Source of the DNA: Oryzias latipes
Lineage: Eukaryota > Chordata > Actinopteri > Beloniformes > Adrianichthyidae
Assembly: GCF_002234675.1 (NCBI RefSeq)
Contig: NC_019880.2
Location: 21,381,789 to 21,445,788 of the forward strand
Direction: 5' to 3'
Length of the DNA: 64,000 nucleotides
Position numbers and translations under genes: made by a program. How positions within the stretch are numbered: position 1 is the stretch's first letter; each line of letters begins with the position of its first letter. The notes below the pieces were generated by a model, which saw only the letters and a program-made list of their open reading frames with translations, had not been told where the DNA came from and searched no databases. Of this stretch, positions 12,503-23,891 are shown piece by piece.

Positions 12503-15500
12503 CTAAATGTTGGAGAAAAAAGGATGACTTCCAGTTCCAGGAATCGCTTCTTTCAAAGCGTCGGACAGCGTGGCTTTGATGGTTTTCCTGTGGGCTTTGG
12601 AGAGGTTCGCTTTCAGTTTGAGCAGAGCAGAAACCTGGGCTTCTCTGTGGACAAAAGAGGGGAAGAAGGGGACGGAGTTCAGTCACAAAGATGTTTCTGA
12701 TCCGCTCACTGCTGTTTGTTTGGAGGTTTGGACATGCAAAAATGAAAAGATGAACATTGCTTCATCCTTTTTGATCCTCTGATTGTCTTAACCATTACTG
12801 ACAGGATTTCATTGTTTTAAATGTTCACAAAACTCATATTTACATCCACGCTTTGGACAGAAACTGTAGGAGGTTTCCAGTGTGATTAGAATAAGGGTTT
12901 CTCAAAGATTAAAACACAACGCAAATCCGAACTGACTTCTGCGTGTGTGTGAAGCAGTTATTGCAAAGTGTCCCTGACTTTGTGTTTACTAAGTGTCTAT
13001 TTCTGGGAATGTGTGAGAGCAGTTTGACCCCGGCAGTAACAAACATTAACCCCACACGTGTGCACATGTGTGCACACACAGTGTGTCAGCAGTCGTAAGC
13101 TCGGCCTGTTGCTGCTCCTGCTGCTTTCAGGAAACATCTGAATCCATGAAGGATTTCCGGTTCTTTCCTGCTTGAGGCCGGCCTTTCCCTGCAGCTAGTC
13201 TGTCTGACTGTGAGCGGGATTTTCTGTCCTTGTCGGGTCAGATGAGTGGAGATCAAACGCCCTGCATCTGTTTTTCTTGTTCTAACGGAGCAGGAGGATC
13301 ACCTGAGGTCAGGGTAGGTGGATCCCAGTGAAACCACCTGCACCTGGATGGCAGGAACGTCTTGCAGTTTCAGCACTTCTGCGATCTTGATCAGGATTTC
13401 CTCCAGCCAGACCTCCTTCGACCCCTGTAAAAACACGGCATCATCAGCTCTTGGGACCCGTTGAACCGGTTTTCCTGGAAGTTTCTTTAATGGAGTTTTT
13501 ATAGGTTTGTCCAGTATTTCTAAAGAGTGATGAGTCACAGACTCTCTGGGCTCTCAGCTGTTTTTTAGAAATGCCCTTCCTAACCAGTAGATGGCAGATG
13601 TTACTGAGGCACAGAGGGCTGTAAACTAAAAAAACATGTGGCCAGCAGTGAAACTTTTGAGTGACTGAAAAAAGAAGACGTTTTTTTGGTCAGAGGAAAT
13701 CCTTCACAGACAAATTCTTCAAACCTTTGAATTCTATTAAAGTCATTTCTCCAGTTCTGCTTGATTTCTTCCTGCATTTGTTCTTGTTTAGAAATATTTG
13801 ACACATTTGAAAGAGCAAAAGGGGCTTTAATGTTATTAGAAGCTGCTGCAGAAATGAGTCTGTCACATTAAAGTCATTTGGCAGGTTTGTGAAATAATCA
13901 GTGTGAAACCAAGTGTTAGTGGTTATTTTCAAATGATAACTTCTCCTAAAATATATTTTAAGAAATCCAATGGGTTCAAATATCACCATAGTAAATGCAG
14001 CTCGGTGTCATTGATTTCTACAAATTGTGTCTACAAATGTTCCATATGCCCGTACGGGGCAAATGGGTTCTGCCCCCTCCACATGGAACACTACGAAAAA
14101 GCTGGAAATGAAAAGAAATAGTTCCTCTGAATTTTTTAAAACTAAGCTTAGAACGGAGGACAAGGTCACTTTAAACTGTACCTGTTTTACGCAAGTTCTC
14201 ATTTTTATTCATTTTACCTTTTTAAACGTTACATTTTTATTGTAAATGTAACTTGTTTTTTCCTCCTAGCCAGTAATCCCTTGAAAGAGAGATTCCTAAT
14301 CTCAATGGGTCATTTACTGGGTAAATAAAGGATGAATAAAAAGAAAAAATCCTGTTAGATGTTTACTGACATGAGGATTTTAGTCTTTAGATTCATAGAA
14401 AACAAACATGAATGTGAACGTTTCCCACACAGGAAAGCTAAGGTTCCAACCATCACCATGGTAGATTTACTCTCATTTCAGTTTCAGTTCTGCACTAATT
14501 TGCATCATTTGCTGCTTGTTGTTGCTATAGCGATGGGGGCGGAGCTTCACCTCTTTGGTGAAGAGCTTGCGCAGACTCTCTGCGTTGTTAATCATGACGG
14601 CGCACGCCATCTCCTGCTGCTCCCGGGCTTTCAGCCGGAGGTCTCCTCGCAGTAGCCTCCGGACGTACTCCTCTGTCACCTCCTGGTGGAGCCGTCCGAT
14701 CAGCTCCTGAATCAGAAGAACCTGCATCAGCTTCGTGTTGGTCCACGCCTTTGAAAAGCTTGTTAAAGGGCAAAACAGCGTACCTGCCGGCAGGTGTGGG
14801 GCACATCCTGGAACTGCTGCAGCTCTTTTTCCAATGTGTCCAGCAGCTTCTGAAAGGCGTTCTTTTTCAGCCAATCGCTGGTTCCCAGCTTCTGGTACTG
14901 TGGCTGTGTGAGGCAGAGGAACAAACGCTTTACAGAAGAGAAGCTTCATCTCTACTGGAACAGAATCTCTAGAATCTTCTTCACATCTGGAAGAAGTTGA
15001 TGATTTGACGTTTAGCTGGCGTAAATAAAGTGACAAACGTGCTTTGGTTGTGTCGCATTGACAGTCTGTGCAGGTCTGTGACCGGCTCTGACTGCATGCA
15101 TGCATGAGCTGTGAACGGCGGTCTCTGATCACAGGACTTACCTTCAGCACTTTGTGCACGGGGCTCAATAAATAATTGCATGCAGACTGTTTCATGTCAG
15201 CCAGGACACACAAACAGTCTTCCCGCACCGTCTCAGGGAACAAATGTGTCTTTTTGTGAAGGAAGTCTCTGCAGAAAAGACAAAGAGGACACATCAGAAC
15301 AAAGCTTGCCGCGGCTGCGTCTGCCGCTGCCGCTGCAGCTGCGGCTGCGGCTGCGGCTGCTGCAGGCCCCCGACTCGGCTGCTCATCACATCAGACCCTC
15401 ACCTAAACTGTTCCACGCAGCCCAGGTGGGCTTTCATGTAGGCTTTGGTGTTCGCTTTGTTCATTTTGATGACCTCTTCTTGGTGGACTTTATACCTGCA

Positions 15501-18217
15501 AGAGTTTGGATGAAGTGAGTTTCTGCTGTCAGTTCAGCTCCTCAGAAGACCGTCTGGGGTTTTTACCTCTGCATTAGATCCAGGAGGGGGTATGTTATGG
15601 TCTGGGCTTTCTGCAGGCTCCTCACAACCTTCTCTGCTGCCGTTACCATGCCGTTAATGAACTAAAGGCAGAAGGAGAGGGAAAATCTGTGACTCCACAC
15701 AAACTGCACTCACACTGCAGACTCAGAAGTCTGCAGGTCAATGTAATAGTCTGCACCATTAGATCACCAATAAGTTTCCACTGAACTTCCCGTCCTCCTT
15801 GTTGATTAATGTTTCTCCACATTTCATGTTTGTATACTTTGTTCGGCTTGACTTCAGTTAACGGGAGACAGACTCGGAAACATTGGATTGGATGTCTTTC
15901 AAACCTCTTGAAGCTAAAAATCCCTTTTCTTCTATACACGTTTTGCCCAAGTTTATTAGAAAATGAGCCCAGTGCAGAGTTCCCTGAAAACTGGGGCTTT
16001 GTACTGGGGCCGCACCTGGATGACGTCGTAGGCCAGGTGGCTGACGCAGCGGCCCTCCTCAGTGCTCGGCTCTGCTCCCTGGTCCCACTGCTTCACTTCC
16101 TCCTCCAGGACTCGGTTTGTGAATGTTGCCAGTTCAGCCTGAAAGCACCAGGACACACGCCATGCTGTCACTCAGTCTGTCAGACCCAACCCCCTCAGAC
16201 GCATGGACTGCCGTTACCTGCTGCTTGCTCAGGTGCTGCACCTCCAGACACTGCAGTGACATCTCAGGCAGCAGCTCTCCCAGAGCGGCAACATCAATCT
16301 CACCGGCCAGCTCTGGATTTTCAAAGATCCTGACACACAGGAGAAGGTTGTGACACTGCTGTTCCATGGACACATCACATGACTTTGCAGGCATTTCACA
16401 ACCAACATTTCATCAAAGCTTTTCCTTTTTTTGGAGGTTGCTGAACTTTGCAAATGGATTTGATTAAAACCTTGCACCTTGTGTGTTGCTAAGACTCTGG
16501 TTTCATTTGATTTGTCTTCACACCTGATAGGCAGGTTTGCTCCTCACAAATGCTCAGCCCGTTTGGCCTCCCTGACTGATTGGGTGACCTCACACTTTCC
16601 CTGTGAGGGCCAGTTTTTAGGGAGATCAGGATCTGACCCACTCAGCAGGGAACGCCTATGGAATAACAAAAAGTTCTGCTTCTCTGACCAGAGGTTTGAC
16701 TGCAAAGCACCTGGACTAACCCAAGACCTGTCAGGCCTAAATTCATCTGGGAGGTGGATTGTCGTCTTACCCTGGGAAGTATTCGTTGACCCAGCGCAGG
16801 ATGAAAGAACAGTCCTGGTCATCCAAAACAAATTCCACAATATCCCTGAGTGCGGTGCTGAGGGTTTGGTGGTACAGCGTGGCATAAAAGTGGCAGATCT
16901 TTGCCTCTGGGGGGTAGCATGCCTTCACGCGCCGGACCACCAACAGCAGGTCCTCCTTCAGCTGCCTGCCCATGCTCTGGATGTGGGACTGAATGTGGGA
17001 CTGATCCCTCTGGCCAGCACGGCCTGAATGTGGATCCTCCAGCCGATCCTGCACCAGGCTGCGGAGGGTGGAGTCGTGCAGCGTTTGCCATTCACTGAGA
17101 TTCTGGCACCCGCTTTGTCTCCTCAGAAGATCCTGCTTCTCCTCCAGGTAGATGGCCTTCACCGCAGACCTTAAGGCCTCGCTGTTGTCTCCCTCAGACG
17201 CCAGACTTCCTTGTAAACACTGCACCACCAGGCTTTGCAGGTGGCTTCGGTCTGCAGCCAGCTTGTCCATCTCTGCGGCGTGATGCTGGAGCCTCTCTTC
17301 CTCCGACGTCCGCCTGATCAGACTGTTTTCTCTGCAGATCAGAAGCAGGCTGGCCTCATGGAAGCACTGTCCGTCCAGAAAATCTTTGAACTTTGCATTT
17401 CCTGAAAGAGAAAACAAAGAGGCAGCTTTTAGAACATCTGTAAACGACAAACTTCAGCAAGAAGAACATTCTATAGCATTATTAGTATTCTTGGATGAAT
17501 GTTGTAAAACGTTCAACCCATCTTTTTCCTGTTTCTTTCTTAATTTTAGTATTTTCCTCCATGTTTTGCAGCTTAACTCCTTCTTCAATGTTTCACCTAT
17601 TTTAACATTCAACTATTCAAATGTTTTTCCAGCTATGACTTTTGGTCCTTCAAATCCTTGAACTTTTCCAGATATTCCAGGATTTCCTGGATGTTTGCCT
17701 CCATTGAAATACATGGGGAATCCTTGGTGTAGAAGCTCGCTGGTTCGATACCCGGCTCTGGCATTTTTCACAAACATATCTTTTTTTTTATTGAGCTGTT
17801 TTTACTTTATTTATGGTCAACTTTGATCATTTCTTTATTTAATGTCTTTTTGCCATTTATTACCCTTTAAGTTTCTTTTTCATTCAGCATTGTACCATAA
17901 ACCCTTGATTTTCTTCTGGACATGCAGCTCCTTCTAGTTATTATTATTATAGTCCATGACTGTTTGAAACCCAGAAGAAGTAAAAAACTAACAGCGACAG
18001 CTGATGATGTCTGCTGCATGATGTCAGAGCTTCTCAAAGGTCTCCTACCTGCTGCAGGCTCGGGGGGCTGGCTTCCATCAGGCACAGCCAGAAGGTCCTC
18101 CTCCACAGGAGGGGGGCTGGGATGCCCCACAATCCTCTGCAGCTTGTCCCTAAACCAGGTTGGACTGAGGGGGATGTTGCGCCTGCCGTTAGGCGCCGAG
18201 TCTGAGCGAATCCTCAT
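12503..18217 (-). CDS. tnfaip2: TNFAIP2 (B94/M-Sec)-like Sec6-family protein, 11 coding exons
   Basis: Exons (minus strand, 5' to 3'): 18217-18049, 17401-16771, 16329-16218, 16138-16016, 15661-15567, 15495-15403, 15268-15142, 14897-14784, 14721-14551, 13424-13303, 12644-12503. All introns are GT-AG and the frame stays open, giving 632 residues and a TAG stop; human TNFAIP2 is about 654. The start is the first ATG of the spliced exon, followed by MRIRSDSAPNGRR. A Sec6/EXOC3-type alpha-helical fold covers roughly residues 180-625. Family landmarks are the C-terminal VWLEEILIKIAEVLKLQD and YPDLREAQVSALLKLK, which parallel human TNFAIP2. In mammals this protein is cytosolic, TNF-induced, and works with RalA/exocyst in tunnelling-nanotube formation; that role is inferred here. 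Exon 2 carries a small in-frame tandem duplication (SHIQSHIQ, about 16990). The N-terminus has scattered Arg rather than the Lys-rich tract of the human protein. The tandem neighbour upstream is the paralogue at 43-62 kb. Naming against exoc3l4 rests on C-terminal similarity and gene order. Confidence 0.86.
13000..13302. other. intron of the tnfaip2-like gene
   Basis: The region contains TGTGCACACGTG-type short repeats near 13055-13085. No exon was seen. Confidence 0.5.
14270..14345 (+). repeat. 3' tail fragment of a fish LINE or SINE
   Basis: The TTCCTAATCTCAATGGGTC ... GGGTAAATAAAGGATGAATAAA pattern matches the common AAATAAAGG tails of teleost retroposons. It lies in intron 9 of the tnfaip2-like gene. 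The parent family was not determined. Confidence 0.4.
14972..15057 (-). repeat. about 86-bp short repeat, second copy at 20493-20580
   Basis: The reverse complement shares CAACCAAAG, GTTTGTCACTTTAT and TACGCCAGCT, then AACGTCAAATCATCAACTT, with 20493-20580. It lies in intron 7 of the tnfaip2-like gene. Probably a very short non-autonomous element; class unknown. Confidence 0.55.
15308..15362. repeat. CTGCGG/CTGCCG hexamer microsatellite in a 134-nt intron
   Basis: About nine imperfect CTGCNG-type hexamers fill the intron between the exons 15495-15403 and 15268-15142. It is GC-rich and begins about 40 bases downstream of the donor. Confidence 0.7.
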
Positions 18218-18743
18218 GTTTAAACTGGATCTGAACCGGATCCAACTGCAGAAACTGGACCAGAAGAGGAGCTGATGAAGACGCAGAAGTCGGTGTGATT
18301 ACAGTCATTCAAATCATTCAAATGAAGGTTTGATTGCTGATGTGAGAAAGCAGCAGGTTACGTTTGAAGACTAGACATTTCTTTAAAGCTGTTTACATGT
18401 TTTCACCTTCTGTAACTAGTGCATGGATCAACATGAATTTTTACTTGGAAGCAAAAACATAAATACATTTTTTTTTTGATGGAGCTGCATATAAATTCAG
18501 GCATCAAGGGGTTAAAAAAATCCAAACGGTAAAATTTTAGGGATTTTGTCCAAGAAAGTTAAAAAGTTTAAAAAAAAAAATCAGAGAAAATGCATAAAAA
18601 ATAGATTCACAGTTTTATCCTTTTTCAGAACAGCCTCTAAAAACGGTAACTCTCATAAAAAAACACAACTGGGAACAGAAACAGAGAAAGGAATCATGAA
18701 AGCTAACAAATGTGAAGAGAGCCCCTCGTCTTCTGATACTCAC

Positions 18744-18766
18744 CCTGATCCTTTTGTCGCTCTCAT
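18744..18766 (-). other. candidate 5' untranslated exon of the tnfaip2-like gene
   Basis: A strong donor (GG|GTGAGTATC, last exon base 18744) faces an acceptor (cttcatcag| before 18271) that opens the exon holding the start codon. The short exon carries an ATG at 18766. Spliced, it would read a 24-codon upstream ORF ending in TAA two bases before the main ATG. The upstream edge and the transcription start are not determined. Confidence 0.5.
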
Positions 18767-18785
18767 CCAAACTGCTGTGTGCAGC

Positions 18786-18792
18786 TTTTAAA
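18786..18792 (-). promoter_or_regulatory. TATA-like box (TTTAAAA) of the tnfaip2-like gene
   Basis: On the minus strand TTTAAAA lies about 40 bases upstream of the donor of the putative leader exon. If used, the start would be near 18762, making the first exon very short. AT-rich matches are common, so this is a position-based call. Confidence 0.4.
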
Positions 18793-18829
18793 GAGCCACA
18801 AGCTCCTCCTCCTTCCAACACGCAGCAAT

Positions 18830-18839
18830 GGAAAGTCCG
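18830..18839 (-). promoter_or_regulatory. near-canonical NF-kB site (CGGACTTTCC)
   Basis: The minus strand reads CGGACTTTCC, one base from the classical GGGACTTTCC site and about 40 bases upstream of the TATA-like box. Mammalian TNFAIP2 is a TNF-induced, NF-kB-responsive gene, so the site fits the expected regulation. Function is inferred. Confidence 0.5.
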
Positions 18840-18879
18840 CTCTCGCACAACCTCACACGCACACAAACACACAGGCTTT

Positions 18880-19240
18880 TTTAAGAGAGCTCTGGCCGTC
18901 TGCCTGTTCTGTCTCTCCCACCAGGCAGTGGTGAACCCCCCCGTTGGTTAAAAAAGCAGCTCATCTTCATTTCTCTCTACTTTCTCGCTGACTTCCTGAA
19001 TGTTTTTCTCTGCTGAGATGCTGCAAACATGTCATGAATGAAAGGAAAAAGCTGCTTTTGTCTACAATCTGATCCCAGCAAATGCTCTGCTGTGCTGGAG
19101 TGATGAGAGAATTCAACCAAATAAAGTCCAGAAAAGTTTGGACTTTTTCAAAATCAAAATCACACGAATCTGTTTTGTTTTACTGTCAAACAATTTCATG
19201 AGCTCCCCTCAATTTAGATTTTTGCTGAAGGTTTCAGATA
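18880..19240. other. upstream flank of the tnfaip2-like gene, nothing further recognised
   Basis: No coding exon or repeat identity was recognised. Confidence 0.35.
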
Positions 19241-19514
19241 TTTCAAAGTCAATCATTGCAGTTTGAGAGCATCTCTGTTCTGTTGTTGTCTGAGGGTTTC
19301 AGACTGGACTTTCTCACTGACCGACCACAGGTGGTGAAGATGGGGAAGAAGGTGTCTGCTGAGCTGACGGTCAGCACCGGAGCACCCCAGGGTGCCGCCT
19401 CAGTCCAAAGCTCTTCTCACTCTACACCTACGACTGCACCTCCCCGGACTCCAACAGCATCATCAACTCAACCGTCCTTGGTCTCATCAGAGGAGGGGAC
19501 GAGTCTGCAAACAG

Positions 19515-19959
19515 CAGGGGTGTCAAACTCATTTTCACTGAGGGCCACATCAGCATAGTGTCTGTCCTCAAAGGGCCAGATATAACTTATACATGTAACT
19601 AAATGTAATGAAAAATAAATGTACCTACTCCTTAATGTTAAATAACTCATTATTTATTTATTATAACTTTTTAAAAGTGACAATTACAGTTGCATAGAAA
19701 ACATATGTTTGCTTGTTACTTTAGCGTAAATTCTTTTCACATTTGATTCTGTCAGGTTGGGTTATATGGACAGTGTTTAAGTCCTAATGTATAGCTGCCC
19801 AATCTGATATTTCAAGTCCAATTCCCCCTAAATATGAATAAAAACACACCAATTTTTATTTTTTATTTTAGGAAATTAAAAACTTTTATGCTCTCGCGGG
19901 CCACATAAAATGACATGGGGGCCACATTTGGCCCCCGGGGCTTGAGTTTGACACATGTG
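19515..19959 (+). mobile_element. hAT-type MITE with 8-bp target duplication
   Basis: The ends CAGGGGTGTCAAACTCA and TGAGTTTGACACATGTG are inverted repeats typical of hAT/Charlie-type MITEs. The flanks GCAAACAG (left) and GCATACAG (right) match 7/8. No coding capacity. Confidence 0.75.
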
Positions 19960-20492
19960 GCATACAGAGACCTGGTGCACAGATCACCATCCACAGCAAG
20001 GACAACGACCTTGTTCTCAACGTAGAGAAAACAAATGAAAATAATCGTGGACTACAGAAGGAAAGCATCGCCACATCAGCCGCTCATCATCAACGGGACT
20101 GTGGTGGAGCGGACGACTGCCACTGGTTCCTGGGTCTGCAGATCACAGACAGCCTCAGCGAAGAAAGAAACACTGTTGCTAGAGTGAAGAAAGCCCAGCA
20201 GAGGCTGCCCTTCATCAGGCTGCTGAAGAAGGCCGGACTCAAGACCCTCACCCAAGCCTACAGGGGGCTTGTAGAAAGCAGCGGACTGACAGCCTGGTTT
20301 GGTAACACCAACACAAAAGAGAGAAAGATGCTGCAAAGGGTCATCAACACAGCTGAAAAAATCATCGGTTACAACCTTCCATCCATGAAGACCATCTAGA
20401 AGCAGCGCAGCAGGAGGGGAGTTACAAAGATCATCAAAGACAGACATCACCCCGCCCACGCACTGATCCAGTGTGTGGACCTGCACACACTT

Positions 20493-20580
20493 TCAATGCA
20501 ACACAACCAAAGTAAGTTTGTCACTTTATCTACGCCAGCTTAACGTCAAATCATCAACTTATTCCAGATGTGAGGAAGAT
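20493..20580 (+). repeat. short repeat copy inside the LINE, pair of 14972-15057
   Basis: See 14972-15057; similarity is roughly 90 percent by eye over about 86 bases. It interrupts the 3' part of the LINE. Confidence 0.55.
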
Positions 20581-20939
20581 GGATGCACACACCTCTCGCT
20601 TTCACAACAGCTTCTTCCCAGCAACAATCAGAATGCTGGCACAGGACATGAGAGAGGGAAGACTACTAGACTGAACCACACAACAAGACCTGCCATCCAG
20701 CTGGGACAACGAGTGCAATAAACTATTAAACTCCACAAAAGTGCACTAATTCTTCTGAAAAGTTGGGACGCTGCAATATTCATATTTATTTATATTTATA
20801 TTTTATACTTTTGTTATTTAATTTGATTCTGTTCTTAAATTTAGTCTTTTTTTTATTTTCACCCTGAGCTGAGAGATGCCAGAGGGAAATTCCGATGTAC
20901 TGTATGTGCAAACGGCAATAAAACCTTGAACCTTCCTTT

Positions 20940-22740
20940 TCACATGTGATGCATCCCATGTTGTGTCTGATCCTCTCTACAGGTGACCGATCCGGACTGC
21001 AGTGGTTCCGGTTCAGCAGCCGGGCCCTTCCCAGACGGAGCTGCGCGGCTGCAAAGCTGCTGTCTGCATTTTTTGTTGAAATCCAAAGAGCTTTCCTGAA
21101 ACAGACGTCATCTGGAGGCCGGCCAGCCGTGGCTAATGGGAGGAAATTCCAGCAGGCTCTTGTGTTAATGACGGTGGAGAGCCGGGGCTCTACCTGTGTG
21201 GGGAATGCCGATGTGAAATGATTTGTGAGCTGTGTTCCGGCGGCGTGGGCCCTGTCTGCTGCAGGGCCTCTGTGGTCAGATGTGAGGAGGGAGGAGCCTG
21301 ACAGCCGCCTTAATTCATTAGCCAACACTGAAAACTCTGAGGTGATGAAAAGCTGAAAGGCGGATGAGACGGTATTCAATCAATAAAAACAACAAAGCTA
21401 AATCTTGATCAGTGTCACAATAGACATCAAATGGACAAACGTGTCTCTCATCATGAAGAAGGATCAAACCGTTTGTGACAGATCGTCACCAACAACCACG
21501 ACACGACGCTTTTCAAACCCTTTGTGTTCCAAACGTCTGTTTCTAGCTTTGATGCTGACCCACAGGTGTCACGTGTTGCAGTTCTTCAAATGACCACTGG
21601 GGGCTGGCTTCAGAAAGGAGCAACTTCCCACTGACTTCCATGTTAAAACAAGTCAGATTTCGCAGCCCAAACAAACCTTTGATAGTCTGGGTTTAGGATC
21701 TCTTTGATGTTCGTTACTTTCTCTTCTATTCATTATTTCTGGAGCGACAGAGGGACCTGTCTGGACAGGACCAGACTAAGGCAGGACGGCCCAACCCTGG
21801 CTCTGAAGATCCACAACCCTGCACTGCTTTCTGCTGACTCAGCTGTCTCTCTTGATCCTGGCGGAATAAACTAACCAGTCCAGGTAATTAGGAGCAAGAA
21901 GTGCAGGTAGAACTGGAGAGTAGGGAGAACGAGGAAGTGAGAAGTAGATCTCCAGGAAGTAGATCTCTGGGAAGAGCGTTTGAAACCTTTCCTGCATGGA
22001 AACCTGAGATTTCTGATAAATGGCTCAACACACGCACAGGCATGGTGTCAGGCCTTCATGGGCTCCGCCCACATGTGATACTCAGACTGATGGATTTTGT
22101 GTTTGCTCACAATCTATTTCTAAAACGGAACCAAATGCTTTTCTTATCCAACTCATGTCCCAACATGTGACCAGACTCCCATGTCTGCCCGCGCCTTCAT
22201 GACCACGCCTCAGGCGGGATGGAGACTGTGAGACCAGAAGGTGCAAATGTTCGGAAATGGTGACAGGAAGTTCTGATTTCTTTTTCTAGTTCTTCCACTT
22301 TCCTCTGAGACTCACCAGGCCTTTGAAGAGCTACAGAAGAAGATGGAGAAGAGGCTTCTGCCTCTGAAATGGGCTTCCCTCTTTCACTCAAATGGAGACT
22401 GTAAAAACCTAAATGCTTTCACACCCTTCTTTCTTTCTCAGACATGTCCAAGTTGGATGTTTTCTTCACAGACTTCTTATACTCGTTGCCTGAGGCTTCC
22501 GCAGGCTCGCTTCCTGTCAGTGGCATCATTGTTACCATGACAACCCTGCATTCCCCTCTGCTTCCTCTCCCACAAAGGCACACCTCTCCCCACTCTTCGG
22601 TGATGGTTTCTTCTCTTCAGGGACGGACGGACGGTTTGATCCAGGACTTTTCGGTCAAATGTGATGATGTCATATTCTGAAACTGAGAAGTTAACCCTTT
22701 ATCTGCCGGTATTCATAAAAACATTGATTGTATGTTTTAC
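20940..22740. other. intergenic, no gene recognised
   Basis: A GC-rich tract lies at about 20990-21310, and MITE-like text (GGCTCTGAAGATCCACAACC) near 21790. No supported exon. Confidence 0.35.
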
Positions 22741-23116
22741 CCAACCAAAGCAATAAAAAGAGGAAAAAAACAAATTTTTATTGATTTTGATCGGGTTGTT
22801 GATCGGGTTGTTAAAATCCCAATCCGATCATCTTCTGATGTATATCCAAACTCTTCCCAGTGGTCTTTTGATGATGATGATGCCGTTTTTAGACAAAAAA
22901 ACTGTAGTTTTCTAGGACATAGTTTCTCCAGAGCAACAGAAGTTCATCAGTAATTCACGTCTGAGGCAGGACTGTTGACGCAGATCTAAGCCGTCTCCTT
23001 CCCATCATCCAACTGTATGCAAACTCCCCCCTCTAGCTTTCAGCCCCCCAAGCTAACATTAGCAGTACAAGAAAAACAGCAGCAGCATCAGATCTATCCA
23101 GCCGTCCAGTTCTGAT

Positions 23117-23212
23117 CCAGATTCCAGCTCAGACCAGGAAAACAAAGACGTTCATGGTTTTATTTGTCTGAGTGGATGATCAGAAAGGGGGCGGAGCAGA
23201 GATATTTTGGCC
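23117..23212 (+). repeat. 96-bp direct repeat, left copy
   Basis: It runs from CCAGATTCCAGC to ATATTTTGGCC and matches 23796-23891 at all but about 3 positions (GGTTTTAT versus GGATCTAT). It flanks the inserted LINE/hAT segment. Confidence 0.8.
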
Positions 23213-23792
23213 TCAGTCCAAAGCTCTTCTCACTCTACACCTACGACTGCACCTCCCCGGACTCCAACAGCATCATCAACTCAACCGTCCTTGGTCTCAT
23301 CAGAGGAGGGGACGAGTCTGCAAACAGCAGGGGTGTCAAACTCATTTTCACTGAGGGCCACATCAGCATAGTGTCTGTCCTCAAAGGGCCAGATATAACT
23401 TATACTTGTAACTAAATGTAATGAAAAATAAATGTACCTACTCCTTAATGTTAAATAACTCATTATTTATTTATTATAACTTTTTAAAAGTGACAATTAC
23501 AGTTGCATAGAAAACATATGTTTGCTTGTGACTTTAGCATTCTTTTTACATTTGATTCTGTCAGGTTAGGTTATATGGACAGTCCTAATGTATAGTTGCC
23601 CAATCCCATATTTCAAGTCTAATTCCCCCTAAATATGCATAAATACACATCAATTTTTATTTTAGGAAATTAAAAACTTTTATGCTCTCGCGGGCCACAT
23701 AAAATGACATGGGGGCCACATTTGGCCCCCGGGCCTTGAGTTTGACACACGTGGCATACAGAGACCTGGTGCACAGGATCACCATCTACAGC
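23213..23792 (+). mobile_element. duplicate of 19397-19997 (LINE fragment plus hAT MITE)
   Basis: The segment is collinear with 19397-19997, including the hAT MITE (here 23338-23753) at exactly the same position with the same GCAAACAG/GCATACAG flanks. The duplication therefore happened after the MITE insertion. Its edges fall at no natural LINE or MITE terminus. Confidence 0.8.
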
Positions 23793-23795
23793 GAA

Positions 23796-23891
23796 CCAGA
23801 TTCCAGCTCAGACCAGGAAAACAAAGACGTTCATGGATCTATTTGTCTGAGTGGATGATCAGAAAGGGGGCGGAGCAGAGATATTTTGGCC
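23796..23891 (+). repeat. 96-bp direct repeat, right copy
   Basis: The right partner of 23117-23212; it reads GGATCTAT, like the relatives at 43.78 and 62.47 kb, so it looks more ancestral. Confidence 0.8.

Larger units (their letters stand above)
19250..20935 (+). mobile_element. L2/CR1-like LINE, RT C-terminal half and 3' end
   Basis: The RT motif STGAPQG near 19373 is followed in shifting frames by LFSLYTYDCTSPDSN (19400-19460), ENDLVLNVEKTKE (about 20000), then VARVKKAQQRLPFIRLLKKA and LTAWFGNTNTKERKMLQRV (20180-20340). It ends with a CAATAAAACCTTG tail near 20930. It is 5'-truncated, has several frame breaks, and is interrupted by a hAT MITE (19515-19959) and the short repeat at 20493. 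Confidence 0.7.

Noticed and set aside
14749-14783. A 35-nt intron in the tnfaip2-like gene
   Set aside because: Too short for normal vertebrate splicing and with an AAG acceptor; the in-phase CAG 27 nt downstream gives a more plausible 62-nt intron and better alignment with the paralogue.
15180-15518. Plus-strand frames over tnfaip2 exons
   Set aside because: They are shadows of minus-strand exons and of the hexamer microsatellite.
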